Shown: positions 1-7,060 of the stretch, piece after piece
Layout of the letters: the number at the start of each line of letters is the position of its first letter
Position numbering within the stretch: position 1 is the first letter of the stretch
DNA from: Desulfosporosinus sp.
Lineage (GTDB): Bacteria; Bacillota; Desulfitobacteriia; Desulfitobacteriales; Desulfitobacteriaceae
Assembly (NCBI GenBank): GCA_031292055.1
Contig: JARLHV010000113.1
Location: 1 to 50,033, forward strand
Reading direction: 5' to 3'
Length of the DNA stretch: 50,033 bases
Translations under genes and position numbers: made by a program
Notes under the pieces: generated by a model
Database searches by the model: none
Seen by the model: only the letters and a program-made list of their open reading frames with translations
Told to the model about the DNA's origin: nothing

Positions 1-1
1 G

Positions 2-235
2 TCCGTTTGGCAGACTATGCAGCGATCCGTCAATACGGTTGTTACAGTACTGATTGCCTTGTTCTCCGTGTACATACTAGGTGGGGAATCGACTAAGGTC
101 TTCGCTTTGGCGATGTTGATTGGGGTGTTCAGTGGAGCTTACTCCTCAATTTTCAACGCTAGCCAGATTTTGGTAGAAATTAAGAAAAATATGAAGAACC
201 TACGAGGTAAAGGGGGTAAGGCGGTTCGTGTTTAA
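2..235 (+). CDS. secF: Protein translocase subunit SecF, C-terminal end (partial)
   Basis: SecF works with SecD in the membrane to drive late steps of Sec-dependent protein export. Only the last 77 or so residues are present, because the reading frame is open at the left edge of the window. The visible part has the last two transmembrane segments of SecF: a hydrophobic stretch around TVVTVLIALFSVYILGG and the family-typical AMLIGVFSGAYSSIFNAS, followed by a short basic cytoplasmic tail (KKNMKNLRGKGGKAVRV). The GxxSGxYSSIF motif is characteristic of SecF/SecD. A hairpin terminator follows 55 bp downstream, so this is the end of its operon. secD is expected to the left. Confidence 0.88.
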   Translation, partial: SVWQTMQRSVNTVVTVLIALFSVYILGGESTKVFALAMLIGVFSGAYSSIFNASQILVEIKKNMKNLRGKGGKAVRV

Positions 236-249
236 AACCTAATACAAAT

Positions 250-385
250 GATGAAAGCTAGGGACTAAGATTTCGTGCTCACTTCCAACTGCTCTATTCG
301 TTAGCACATGGCGAATAAAGCAGTTTTTAACGTATCTGAAGGTATTCATGCAAGTGAGAACCGTCCCCACTTGCCACTTGCATGT
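250..385. repeat. Dispersed non-coding repeat, copy A
   Basis: This stretch and 5408-5645 share, in the same order and orientation, a GAAAGCYAGRGACTAAGATTT block, a hairpin built on CTG..TATTCG / CGA.TAAAGCAG, a TCTGAA-ATGCAAGT block, and GAACCGTCCCC followed by ACTTGC-type short repeats. GAACCGTCCCC with inverted ACTTGCA words resembles the REP-like sequences seen scattered in clostridial genomes (inference from memory, not checked). Copy A is shorter; copy B has about 100 extra bases in the middle. Confidence 0.6.
289..330 (+). terminator. Intrinsic terminator after secF
   Basis: CTGCTCTATTCG (289-300) pairs with CGAATAAAGCAG (312-323) with one mismatch and is followed by TTTTT. It lies inside repeat copy A, and a decayed version of the same hairpin is in repeat copy B near 5522-5558. 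Confidence 0.7.
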
Positions 386-407
386 GAAACGGAATACATA
401 CAGTGTC

Positions 408-614
408 TTTCAAAAAGGGAAGGTTTTGCAAGACCCATTCCCGCGGGATACCTTTGTTAAAAACAGAATAGTAAGGGACGGTAATATTCTCACAGCTTTA
501 CCGATAGCGTTAATTGATTTTGCTTTTGAGATTGGAGATTTGCTGGGATTGTTTAGGAACACCCCCCGCACCGAAGAAAAGATACAAATGTTGAAAAGTT
601 ACAAACAAGACTAA
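408..614 (+). pseudogene. DJ-1/PfpI family protein, C-terminal relic
   Basis: The frame ending at 614 contains the C-terminal signature of DJ-1/PfpI (class I amidotransferase-like) proteins: the IVRDGNILTALP segment followed by a helix IALIDFAFEIGDLLGLF. In intact family members this sits after about 130 residues carrying the nucleophile-elbow cysteine; none of that is present here. The frame runs upstream to an ATG at 348, but that part lies inside repeat copy A and has no family resemblance, so the repeat seems to have replaced the 5' two thirds of the gene. Whether the remnant is expressed is unknown. A short hairpin (648-677) follows it. Confidence 0.55.
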
Positions 615-647
615 AATATATCAAAGAATACAAAATTTTTCATAAAC

Positions 648-677
648 CCTGGGTAGATCAAGTGATCGTGCCCAGGG
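648..677 (+). terminator. Hairpin between DJ-1 relic and TetR gene
   Basis: CCCTGGG (648-654) and CCCAGGG (671-677) form a short stem, followed by a weak T-run (AGTATTTTG). Possible terminator of the former DJ-1 gene. Confidence 0.35.
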
Positions 678-693
678 CTTAGTATTTTGCCTA

Positions 694-722
694 TTGACAT
701 TTTAACAAGAGATAAACATAAT
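694..722 (+). promoter_or_regulatory. Sigma-A promoter of the TetR operon
   Basis: TTGACA at 694-699, 17-bp spacer, CATAAT at 717-722 (5 of 6 match to TATAAT). Starts transcription about 50 bp before the TetR gene. Confidence 0.65.
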
Positions 723-773
723 TAAATATAGATAGCCTACATTAAATTATTACGAGAACTGGAGGAACATTGA

Positions 774-1388
774 ATGTCCGATGGAAAATCTAAGCGCCGC
801 TCTTACACTAGCCCCTTGCGTAGTACTCAGAAAGAAAACACGCGGGAGCGCATCTTAGATACAGTGGCGGAGATGATCAGTGAAGGTCGTATCCTTGATT
901 TTAGTGTGAAGGATGTAGCTGTCCGCACGGGCATCTCTTACGGTACGGTATACCGTCACTTTCCAACGCGGGAGTCTTTTTTGGAGGCTCTTTATGAAGA
1001 AGCCTCGGAAATCATGGCTCAGAGTGCACCCTTTAACCCGCAATCGTTGGACGACATCCCTGTCATGCTCGGCAAGACAGTTGAACAGTTCGCGGCAAGG
1101 GAAACGCTTGTCCAGGCTTTCACGATTGCTTTGTTGATTAACAATGTTAAACCGAAAAGCAGGCACCAACGAGATCAAAATATACAGGAGCTGGTTATGG
1201 AAAGTACCCCGCGCTTATCTGCAGGAGCCGCTAGACAGGTCACTGCGATAATTTCCCATCTCTGCAGTTCCCTGACCTGGGCAACCCTTAAGCAGAGGTA
1301 TGAGCTAAACTCTACAGAAACGGCCGAAGCAATGAATTGGGCGCTACAAACTCTGATTCGAGATTTAACGCAGCATGAGGAGGATTAA
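774..1388 (+). CDS. TetR/AcrR family transcriptional regulator
   Basis: A 204-residue DNA-binding repressor. The N-terminal helix-turn-helix is clear at about residues 25-63 (TRERILDTVAEMI ... VAVRTGISYGTVYRHF), the hallmark of the family; the rest is a helical ligand-binding domain that I cannot assign to a ligand. The first 20 residues are a basic, Ser/Thr-rich extension. The ATG at 774 follows ACTGGAGGAACATTG, a good ribosome site. It is the first gene of a presumed operon with the phosphotransferase-like enzyme at 1478 and the radical SAM gene at 3895, so it most likely controls them in response to the substrate or toxin they deal with (inference). The promoter is the TTGACA/CATAAT pair at 694-722. 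Confidence 0.9.
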   Translation: MSDGKSKRRSYTSPLRSTQKENTRERILDTVAEMISEGRILDFSVKDVAVRTGISYGTVYRHFPTRESFLEALYEEASEIMAQSAPFNPQSLDDIPVMLGKTVEQFAARETLVQAFTIALLINNVKPKSRHQRDQNIQELVMESTPRLSAGAARQVTAIISHLCSSLTWATLKQRYELNSTETAEAMNWALQTLIRDLTQHEED

Positions 1389-1477
1389 ACATAGAAGAAG
1401 AGTTGGGGGATAAGCATGATGGGGATCTGATTGAGGACATGCAGGACGATAACCCAATTTAGAAAGGAGGGGGTGTG

Positions 1478-3898
1478 GTGAAACAACTAGTTTGTTTATT
1501 TAAGGAGTTGAGGCTTGAACAGACGCATTTAGCAGGTGGGAAAGCAGGAACACTTGCTCACCTTTCTCAAAAAGGTTACCCAGTGCCCCAGGGCTTTATA
1601 ATCATGCCAATGGCCTTCGAAAAGGACGAGCTAATACCTGAGGCTTGGGGCCAAGTCCAGGCATACCTGAAGAAAATTCGTCAGGACGGAGGTGAGAGTT
1701 CCTTCGCTGTCCGTTCATCGGCCCTGGCCGAGGATTCAGCCATGGCTTCTTTTGCCGGTCAGTTTGACACTGTGCTGGAGGTTAGCACCGACAATGAAGT
1801 TCGCAAGGCGATTCAAACCGTGCGCAAGTCGCGGCATAGTAAGGAAGTGCGGGTTTACAGCGAAGCAAAAGGGATTAACGAGTCTCACGACATGGCGGTG
1901 GTTATTCAGCAAATGGTGAAAGCCGATATTTCGGGTGTTTTGTTTACTGTGGACCCGGTGACCGGAAACCGCGATGAAATGGCGGGCAACTTTATCTACG
2001 GGTTGGGCGAGAAACTGGTGTCTGGTCAGGTTACAGCATATGTGTTCAAACTGAGGAGGAAAACAGGGATTTGGCGCAAGGGTAGCTATGCTGGACCTCT
2101 GGAACTGAAAAAGTTTGCTGACCAGCTAGCAAAACTGGGGAACCGCCTGGAGCAGGAAATGGGCTGTCCCCAGGACATCGAATGGGCTATCGCATGCGGC
2201 ACATTATATTTGTTGCAGTCCCGGCCAGTGACGACCCTGACCGGACATAATCTTGTCACTGGAGAGTGTAACGATAGTAAGACTGGCAATTATTTATGGT
2301 CGAATGTTAATTTTGGGGAAGCAATCCCCGAGGTGATGACCCCTCTCACTTGGTCTGTGCAGCAACAAGTATACGAAGCGTGGAAGCTGCTACCCGGATA
2401 TCAATCATCCGGCAATATTGGTGGTCGTATCTATCTTAACTTAAGTATCTATGCTTCGGTTTTAGCTGCTTTAGGTAAAAACAAACAAGGTATAATGAGG
2501 TTTCTGGAAGGCTTGTTATACACGCGGATTCCCGAGAGCTTAGAGATTCCCTTGATACCTCTGTCCAAGTGGTCGAAAGTAGTCGTTCTTTTTAATTTTG
2601 GAGAAATAATCATCAGGCAGATCAGGGCGGTACGGAAATTGCCCGGGTTTCTGAGTGAGAATGCAGCTTGGTGCGAGAGAATGCAGCGACAGATCCATCA
2701 AACAAGTGAGAAAGCCAAACTGATTTTCTTGTGGCACAATGAGATTTCCCCTCACCTGCAGAATACGGTTTGGAGCGTAATGGGCAGTGTGACCCGGTTC
2801 TCAGACTATACGATTAAGTTGCGACGTGAGCTAATTGAACTGCTGGGGCCGGAGGATGCGGATCTCTTCATATCGGGTTTGAGTGGCAGTGCAGACGTCA
2901 GAGCCAACTCAGGACTCTTAGCAAGTCTTGGTCCCGTGCTTGGAATAGCCAAGGTGGCTCGTCGAGAAATTGACCAGACAGAATATCTGGCGCAGTATGG
3001 TCACCGGGGACCCAATGAGTTTGAACTGTCTGTTCCTCGTCCAGCTGAGGAGCCGGGTTGGCTCGATCGGCAGTTGGTCCAGTTCGGGAAATCGCCCATC
3101 GATGTAGAAGCTCTTCTGATTAAACAACGCTCTGAGTTTACTATGGCCTGGAAGCGCTTTGAAACAAGCCATCCCCGGCAGGTGCGGTCCATGAAACGGC
3201 GTATAAACAAAGTGGCCCCAAAGGCTCGCCTGCGCGAAGCGGTTCGTTCGGAATACGTGCGTGATCGTTGGCTGGCCCGCAAGTTCGCTCTGCGCGCTGG
3301 GCAATTGACAGGTTTAGGAGACGACATTTTTTTCCTGACAATCGAAGAGGTGTTGGATGTTCTGTCGGGAGATGAGGCAGCAGTGAAGTTTATCCCTGCC
3401 AGGAAAGACACCTACAGAAGGTATTCGTCGTTACCCGTCTATCCAGCGATTATATGTGGTCATTTTGACCCGTTCCGATGGGCGGCAGATCCCAAGCGAC
3501 ACCATGACATCTACGCTGCTGTCGGCTTCACCTCCGATTCCGGGTCTGATTCCAGTGAGCCGAACGATAATCGGATAACTGGTTCCGCAGGGTCAGCGGG
3601 TCGATTTGAGGGCGTGGTTCGTCGCTTAGACAGTTTAGAGGAAGGAGATCAATTTCAAAGAGGAGAGATCCTGGTTACTTTTCAAACAGACATCGCGTGG
3701 ACACCACTCTTTCCTCGGGCGGGTGCCATTGTTACCGATGTGGGAGCGCCGCTCTCGCATGCTGCCATCGTTGCTCGTGAGTTGGGTATTCCCGCAGTGG
3801 TGGGTTGTGGCAACGCAACCAGGCGTTTGAAGACCGGTGACTGTGTACTTGTCGACGGCGGACAAGGTGTTGTAATGTTGAGAGGAGAAATAGAATGA
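1478..3898 (+). CDS. ATP-grasp / phosphohistidine dikinase, rifampin-phosphotransferase-like
   Basis: About 806 residues. The N-terminal 260 residues are a PEP-synthase/PPDK ATP-binding domain (AGGKAGTLAHLSQKGYPVP; VRSSALAEDSAMASFAGQ near residue 82; DIEWA..GTLYLLQSRPVT near 247). The extreme C-terminus is the mobile phosphohistidine domain, with catalytic His near residue 762 in APLSHAAIVARELGIP. Between them lie some 450 residues with the YGHRGPNEFEL motif and no PEP/pyruvate TIM barrel. ATP domain, unique middle, His domain last is the architecture of rifampin phosphotransferase, which phosphorylates the drug using ATP, rather than of PpsA. The real substrate is not visible. GGAGG at 1466-1470 favours the GTG at 1478 over the one at 1475. 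Its stop overlaps the next start by 4 nt, so it is co-translated with the radical SAM gene. Confidence 0.8.
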   Translation: MKQLVCLFKELRLEQTHLAGGKAGTLAHLSQKGYPVPQGFIIMPMAFEKDELIPEAWGQVQAYLKKIRQDGGESSFAVRSSALAEDSAMASFAGQFDTVLEVSTDNEVRKAIQTVRKSRHSKEVRVYSEAKGINESHDMAVVIQQMVKADISGVLFTVDPVTGNRDEMAGNFIYGLGEKLVSGQVTAYVFKLRRKTGIWRKGSYAGPLELKKFADQLAKLGNRLEQEMGCPQDIEWAIACGTLYLLQSRPVTTLTGHNLVTGECNDSKTGNYLWSNVNFGEAIPEVMTPLTWSVQQQVYEAWKLLPGYQSSGNIGGRIYLNLSIYASVLAALGKNKQGIMRFLEGLLYTRIPESLEIPLIPLSKWSKVVVLFNFGEIIIRQIRAVRKLPGFLSENAAWCERMQRQIHQTSEKAKLIFLWHNEISPHLQNTVWSVMGSVTRFSDYTIKLRRELIELLGPEDADLFISGLSGSADVRANSGLLASLGPVLGIAKVARREIDQTEYLAQYGHRGPNEFELSVPRPAEEPGWLDRQLVQFGKSPIDVEALLIKQRSEFTMAWKRFETSHPRQVRSMKRRINKVAPKARLREAVRSEYVRDRWLARKFALRAGQLTGLGDDIFFLTIEEVLDVLSGDEAAVKFIPARKDTYRRYSSLPVYPAIICGHFDPFRWAADPKRHHDIYAAVGFTSDSGSDSSEPNDNRITGSAGSAGRFEGVVRRLDSLEEGDQFQRGEILVTFQTDIAWTPLFPRAGAIVTDVGAPLSHAAIVARELGIPAVVGCGNATRRLKTGDCVLVDGGQGVVMLRGEIE

Positions 3899-5253
3899 AA
3901 GTAATGTTGATTAATCCCCCCAGTGCTTCCCAGCATATGGATACGTTCTTTATGCATGAACCCCTAGCGTTAGAGTATCTTGGCGCAGGGCTTAAGCAAG
4001 ATAAGCATGACGTTGTGATTTTTGATGCCCGTTTAGAATCTGATTACGAGGCAGCATTGCGCTCTTACCAACCTCAGGTAGTAGGTTTAACAGCATTTAC
4101 GAATCAACTTTCCCTTGTGAAGGAAATGGCTGCCAGGATAAAAGCAATTAATCCCGATATTTTTATTGTAGTCGGGGGACACCACGCTACAGTAAAAGTA
4201 GAAGATTTTAATGTTAACGATATTGATTTAGTGGTTCGTGGCGAAGGGGTTACAGCTCTACGTGAAATATTACAATGCCTTGAGTCTAAGAAAGCGTTTA
4301 ATAGTATCTTGGGGTTGGGTATTCCTGGTTCAGAGATGTATCTAACACCTTCGAGGCCACATCCGAATTTAGATGAGTTACCGATCCCCGACCGTTCATT
4401 GACGACTAAATATAGAAAAGACTATTTTGAGGAATGGATGAAGCCTATAGCCTCGATTCGAACGTCTCTAGGCTGTATTAACCGTTGTACGTACTGTGCC
4501 TTGTGGGCGCTGACTGGTGGAAAGTACTTGGCCCGTAAACCAGAATTAATAATCAAAGAATTACAATCTATCGAAGAGCCTAACGTTTTCTTCTGTGATG
4601 ATGAATCAATGTGTGATTGGCAACGGATGGATAAGCTGGCCGATCTGATTAGCAAGAGTGGTATAAAGAAAAAATATTATCTTTATGCTCGAGTTGATAC
4701 GATCGTAAAACATCCGAACCTCTTCGCAAAATGGAAAGATATCGGTCTTGCGGAGGTATTTATTGGCTTCGAAAGTTTTACCAATCAGCAATTAAACGAT
4801 TTGAAAAAAAACATAACCATTGAGCAACAATACAAGGCAGCAAAAATCTTGAATGATCTTAACATTGGTGTTGCTGGATCGTTCATGGTTGATCCGTCCT
4901 ATACCCGTGAGGATTTCAGAGAGCTTACCGCTCATATTCGCAGTTTGAAAGTGGACTTAGTTATTTGTTCGATCTTAACCCCGTTACCCGGTACGCAATT
5001 ATACGAGAGTAAAAAGGCTGAGCTCATAACGGATCAGCCGGAAGCCTATGATTTTCTGCACACAGTTTTACCGACAAAGTTACCCCTTAAGCAATTTTAT
5101 TCAGAATTTTCACGACTGGTCATTAAGGCAACTCCGTTATTGACTTACTTGAAATTCATCGGTAAATACGAAAAAGGAACCCGACTTCGAACCTTGTTAA
5201 ATTCTTCGAAAATTATTAAGATTATTCGAAATGGTTACCGTTTACACGAATAA
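3895..5253 (+). CDS. B12-binding-domain radical SAM protein
   Basis: 452 residues. The N-terminal ~140 residues form a cobalamin-binding Rossmann domain (GLTAFTNQL; VVGGHHATV). The radical SAM core follows with the [4Fe-4S] ligands Cys194, Cys198 and Cys201 in CINRCTYCALW, then the family motifs VFFCDDE, IGFESF and LTPLPGTQLYE. This makes it a class B-type radical SAM enzyme; many relatives methylate unactivated carbons, and the tail segment from LTPLPGT to LPLKQFY reminds me of the HpnR hopanoid C-3 methylase group (weak inference). It begins at an ATGA overlap with the upstream ATP-grasp/His enzyme, after AGAGGAG. Co-translation suggests the two modify or salvage one compound. No regulator-independent promoter is seen. 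Confidence 0.85.
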   Translation: MKVMLINPPSASQHMDTFFMHEPLALEYLGAGLKQDKHDVVIFDARLESDYEAALRSYQPQVVGLTAFTNQLSLVKEMAARIKAINPDIFIVVGGHHATVKVEDFNVNDIDLVVRGEGVTALREILQCLESKKAFNSILGLGIPGSEMYLTPSRPHPNLDELPIPDRSLTTKYRKDYFEEWMKPIASIRTSLGCINRCTYCALWALTGGKYLARKPELIIKELQSIEEPNVFFCDDESMCDWQRMDKLADLISKSGIKKKYYLYARVDTIVKHPNLFAKWKDIGLAEVFIGFESFTNQQLNDLKKNITIEQQYKAAKILNDLNIGVAGSFMVDPSYTREDFRELTAHIRSLKVDLVICSILTPLPGTQLYESKKAELITDQPEAYDFLHTVLPTKLPLKQFYSEFSRLVIKATPLLTYLKFIGKYEKGTRLRTLLNSSKIIKIIRNGYRLHE

Positions 5254-5377
5254 ATTCATTACAACCGAAAGGGCAATTGCCGAGATGGGTGACCCTTTCG
5301 TTAGGCAAGAGCAGATCGAAGCCGAGGGATACCAGCAAGAACTGTTCGATCGGGGATCTATAAAATCATTAAGCTAG
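5231..5377 (+). CDS. Small unrecognised ORF overlapping the radical SAM gene end
   Basis: ATG at 5231 opens a 48-codon frame (MVTVYTNKFITTERAIAEMG ... ending SIKSLS) that overlaps the last 23 nt of the radical SAM gene in another frame. The sequence is charged and compositionally protein-like, but I recognise no family and there is no good ribosome site, so coupling to the upstream gene would be needed. It could equally be the relic of a longer gene. A small CGAAAGGG/CCCTTTCG hairpin lies within it. Confidence 0.3.
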   Translation: MVTVYTNKFITTERAIAEMGDPFVRQEQIEAEGYQQELFDRGSIKSLS

Positions 5378-5407
5378 GCATCGTTTTTCGAGGGAAAGAG
5401 GTATTGG

Positions 5408-5645
5408 TGAAAGCCAGAGACTAAGATTTTGCGCTATTGTAAGTAATAGTTTCTTTATGGCTGATTATTTTTTCTTTTTACCTGCAAATATTATAAATTG
5501 TCATATATAGAGTAAATTACGACTGTTTTATTCGCAGGCAAGTGGCGATTAAAGCAGCTTTAAACGAGTCTGAAAGCATTAATGCAAGTTAAGTGCAAGT
5601 TAAGAACCGTCCCCGACTTGCACGCGACTTGCACGACTTGCATAA
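5408..5645. repeat. Dispersed non-coding repeat, copy B
   Basis: Second copy of the element at 250-385, same orientation: GAAAGCCAGAGACTAAGATT (5409 onward), an A/T-rich insert, a decayed hairpin (CTGTTTTATTCG / CGATTAAAGCAG), then GTCTGAAAGCATTAATGCAA and GAACCGTCCCCGACTTGCA with several further GACTTGCA words to 5641. The rest of the 432-bp gap 5254-5685 holds only the small ORF at 5231-5377. Confidence 0.6.
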
Positions 5646-5685
5646 ATGAGCAGAATTTATTAACGTCTAGTTGAAGGAACCAGCG

Positions 5686-6000
5686 TTATAACAGCGCAAG
5701 CCAGTCCCTTCTGCCATAGAGTATCCGAATCACCATCACAGTTTTCTCTTTTTCGGATATAATATAATAAATAATATAATTGTCTACCAATAGCTTTCTT
5801 ATTCCTGCTGTGGATAATCTTTCGTCGGCAACAAGAGCATTTCTCTGCGGCATTTCTTCGAGGCTCAGAGCTGCATCGCCGATTTTATCCACCAGTTTCA
5901 GGGCAAGGGTGGGTTCTAAAAGTTCTTCGACAATATAGCGACCGATTTCCTTTAAATCGCTTTCCGCTAACTCGGAAATGTGAACGCTGTATAGGTCCAA
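5686..6000 (-). CDS. Type II toxin, RelE/ParE family
   Basis: About 104 residues. The fold signature of ParE/RelE toxins is visible: N-terminal VHISELAESDLKEIGRYI, central LVDKIGDAALSLEEMPQRN, and the C-terminal beta strands RKLLVDNYIIYYIISEKEKTVMVIRILYG with RRDW near the end. Members either cut mRNA on the ribosome or poison gyrase; which applies cannot be told from sequence. It is directly downstream of the antitoxin: the antitoxin TAA (6003-6001) is immediately followed by a TTG start at 6000 in AAAGGATTGGTCTAATTG, so translation is probably coupled. The pair forms a toxin-antitoxin operon transcribed leftwards. Confidence 0.85.
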   Translation of the reverse strand: MDLYSVHISELAESDLKEIGRYIVEELLEPTLALKLVDKIGDAALSLEEMPQRNALVADERLSTAGIRKLLVDNYIIYYIISEKEKTVMVIRILYGRRDWLALL

Positions 6001-6261
6001 TTAGACCAATCCTTTCCGAATATCCTCCAGGGCTTGGCGCAAAGGTCTTGTTTTCCCTTGTTTCACTGTATCAAGTCCAGCGTCCAGCAATTTGTAAAGC
6101 TCGAATTTTCCAACAAGCTGTTCATAAGTTTCAATACTCATCACCGCTAAATCACCCTGTCCATTCTTCGTTATATAAACAGGCTCCTTGTACTTATGGC
6201 AAAACTCGGAAATCTCATTGTATTTATTTCTTAAGTCCGAACTGGGTCTAATGTTGGGCAT
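6001..6261 (-). CDS. Antitoxin, Phd/YefM family
   Basis: 86 residues: an N-terminal Phd/YefM DNA-binding and dimerisation domain (MPNIRPSSDLRNKYNEISEF, then EPVYITKNGQGDLAVMSIETYEQL) and a C-terminal, probably disordered segment that would wrap the toxin. An ATG 30 nt further upstream also exists, but AAGGAGGTGCTCAAA sits ideally before the ATG at 6261, so that start is chosen. It neutralises the toxin at 5686-6000 and probably represses its own promoter; two overlapping inverted repeats at 6296-6320 are good operator candidates. Confidence 0.87.
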   Translation of the reverse strand: MPNIRPSSDLRNKYNEISEFCHKYKEPVYITKNGQGDLAVMSIETYEQLVGKFELYKLLDAGLDTVKQGKTRPLRQALEDIRKGLV

Positions 6262-6295
6262 TTTGAGCACCTCCTTAGCTATTATATGCATATTT

Positions 6296-6320
6296 TATCA
6301 AGATATTGATATCGAATCAA
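6296..6320 (-). promoter_or_regulatory. Candidate toxin-antitoxin operator
   Basis: Two overlapping inverted repeats, TATCAA-gata-TTGATA (6296-6311) and TTGAT-atcga-ATCAA (6306-6320), lie 35-60 bp upstream of the antitoxin start, with a TATAAT-like -10 (complement of 6283-6288) beside them. Autorepression through such repeats is usual for Phd/YefM systems. Confidence 0.5.
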
Positions 6321-6396
6321 GGGTACCCCACAAACACACTTCGTTTGTTGATGGTATTACTGGTTTGGTTGTGGGTGGAGACCAAAGCAAGTAATT

Positions 6397-6428
6397 AAAT
6401 ACTTATATACTTAAATACTTATATACTT
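6397..6428. repeat. 16-bp direct repeat, two copies
   Basis: AAATACTTATATACTT occurs twice in tandem. It sits in the gene-free stretch 6321-6584, between the toxin-antitoxin promoter and the orphan terminator at 6485. Confidence 0.7.
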
Positions 6429-6484
6429 CATTTCAGTGGTGAGTGGTGTGGTTACACCTCAACTTGTTAAAACTGTTTTGTTGA

Positions 6485-6525
6485 AAAACCGAGGATTAGA
6501 TAACTAGTCCTCGGTTTTAATGTTT
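6485..6525 (+). terminator. Strong terminator without an obvious gene
   Basis: AAAACCGAGGA (6485-6495) pairs with TCCTCGGTTTT (6508-6518); the stem extends with TTAG/CTAG to about 15 bp and is followed by a T-rich run. No coding gene precedes it on the plus strand; it could end a small RNA starting near 6330-6440, or protect the GntR operon from readthrough. Confidence 0.6.
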
Positions 6526-6584
6526 TTATTCGTCGGCCCCGGTCCTGACAGTTTTATAAATGCTTTCGTATTACTAATATTGAG

Positions 6585-6632
6585 TTTACATTTAACAGAT
6601 TTAAACATATACTGATCGCAGTACATTACTGC
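6585..6632 (+). promoter_or_regulatory. Promoter and operator of the GntR-ABC operon
   Basis: TTTACA (6585-6590), 17-bp spacer, TATACT (6608-6613). The inverted repeat GCAGTA-cat-TACTGC (6618-6632) covers the expected start point, as expected for autorepression by the YtrA-type regulator encoded just downstream. Confidence 0.6.
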
Positions 6633-6673
6633 ACTAATGCACAAACTAAGGAAGATGTCTGGAGGTGATGATT

Positions 6674-7060
6674 GTGATACTAAATACCGATAGTATGAAG
6701 CCTATCTATGTACAGATTGCCGAATGGCTTGAGGGCGAAATACTATCAGAAACCATTAAAGAAGAGGAACGCATTTATTCGCAATATCAGCTTGCAGAAA
6801 TGTTTACGATCAACCCCGCTACGGCTGCTAAAGGGCTAAATATTTTAGCAGACGAGGGCATTGTTTATAAAAAACGTGGCCTGGGTATGTTTGTGTCCCC
6901 GAATGCTAAGCAGTCTATTCTAACGAAACGCCGAAGTCAGGTTTTAGGACAGATGATCAAAGAGTTAGTTATGGAAGCCAAGCGGCTGGACGTAGGTGAA
7001 AGTGAGCTTAATCGGATGATCCAACAGGTAAGAAAAGAAAACGAGGAGGAGCAGTTATGA
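6674..7060 (+). CDS. GntR family regulator, YtrA subfamily
   Basis: About 128 residues, the short form typical of the YtrA branch: an N-terminal winged helix (PIYVQIAEWLEGEILS ... YSQYQLAEMFTINPATAAKGLNILADEGIVYKK) and only a short helical dimerisation tail, with no large effector domain. Such regulators repress adjacent ABC transporter genes and are relieved by cell-wall-active antibiotics or other envelope signals. GGAGG at 6661-6665 is too close to the first ATG (6668) and fits the GTG at 6674 best. Its stop overlaps the ABC ATPase start (ATGA at 7057), so it heads a four-gene operon. The operator at 6618-6632 suggests self-control. Confidence 0.87.
   Translation: MILNTDSMKPIYVQIAEWLEGEILSETIKEEERIYSQYQLAEMFTINPATAAKGLNILADEGIVYKKRGLGMFVSPNAKQSILTKRRSQVLGQMIKELVMEAKRLDVGESELNRMIQQVRKENEEEQL

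Noticed and set aside
5255..5310. Riboswitch-like stem (CGAAAGGG/CCCTTTCG) after the radical SAM gene
   Set aside because: No match to a c-di-GMP, cobalamin or other riboswitch core that I can recognise, and no gene follows in the right place.
6188..6394. Plus-strand ORF antisense to the antitoxin
   Set aside because: No ribosome site; it mirrors the antitoxin gene and its promoter.
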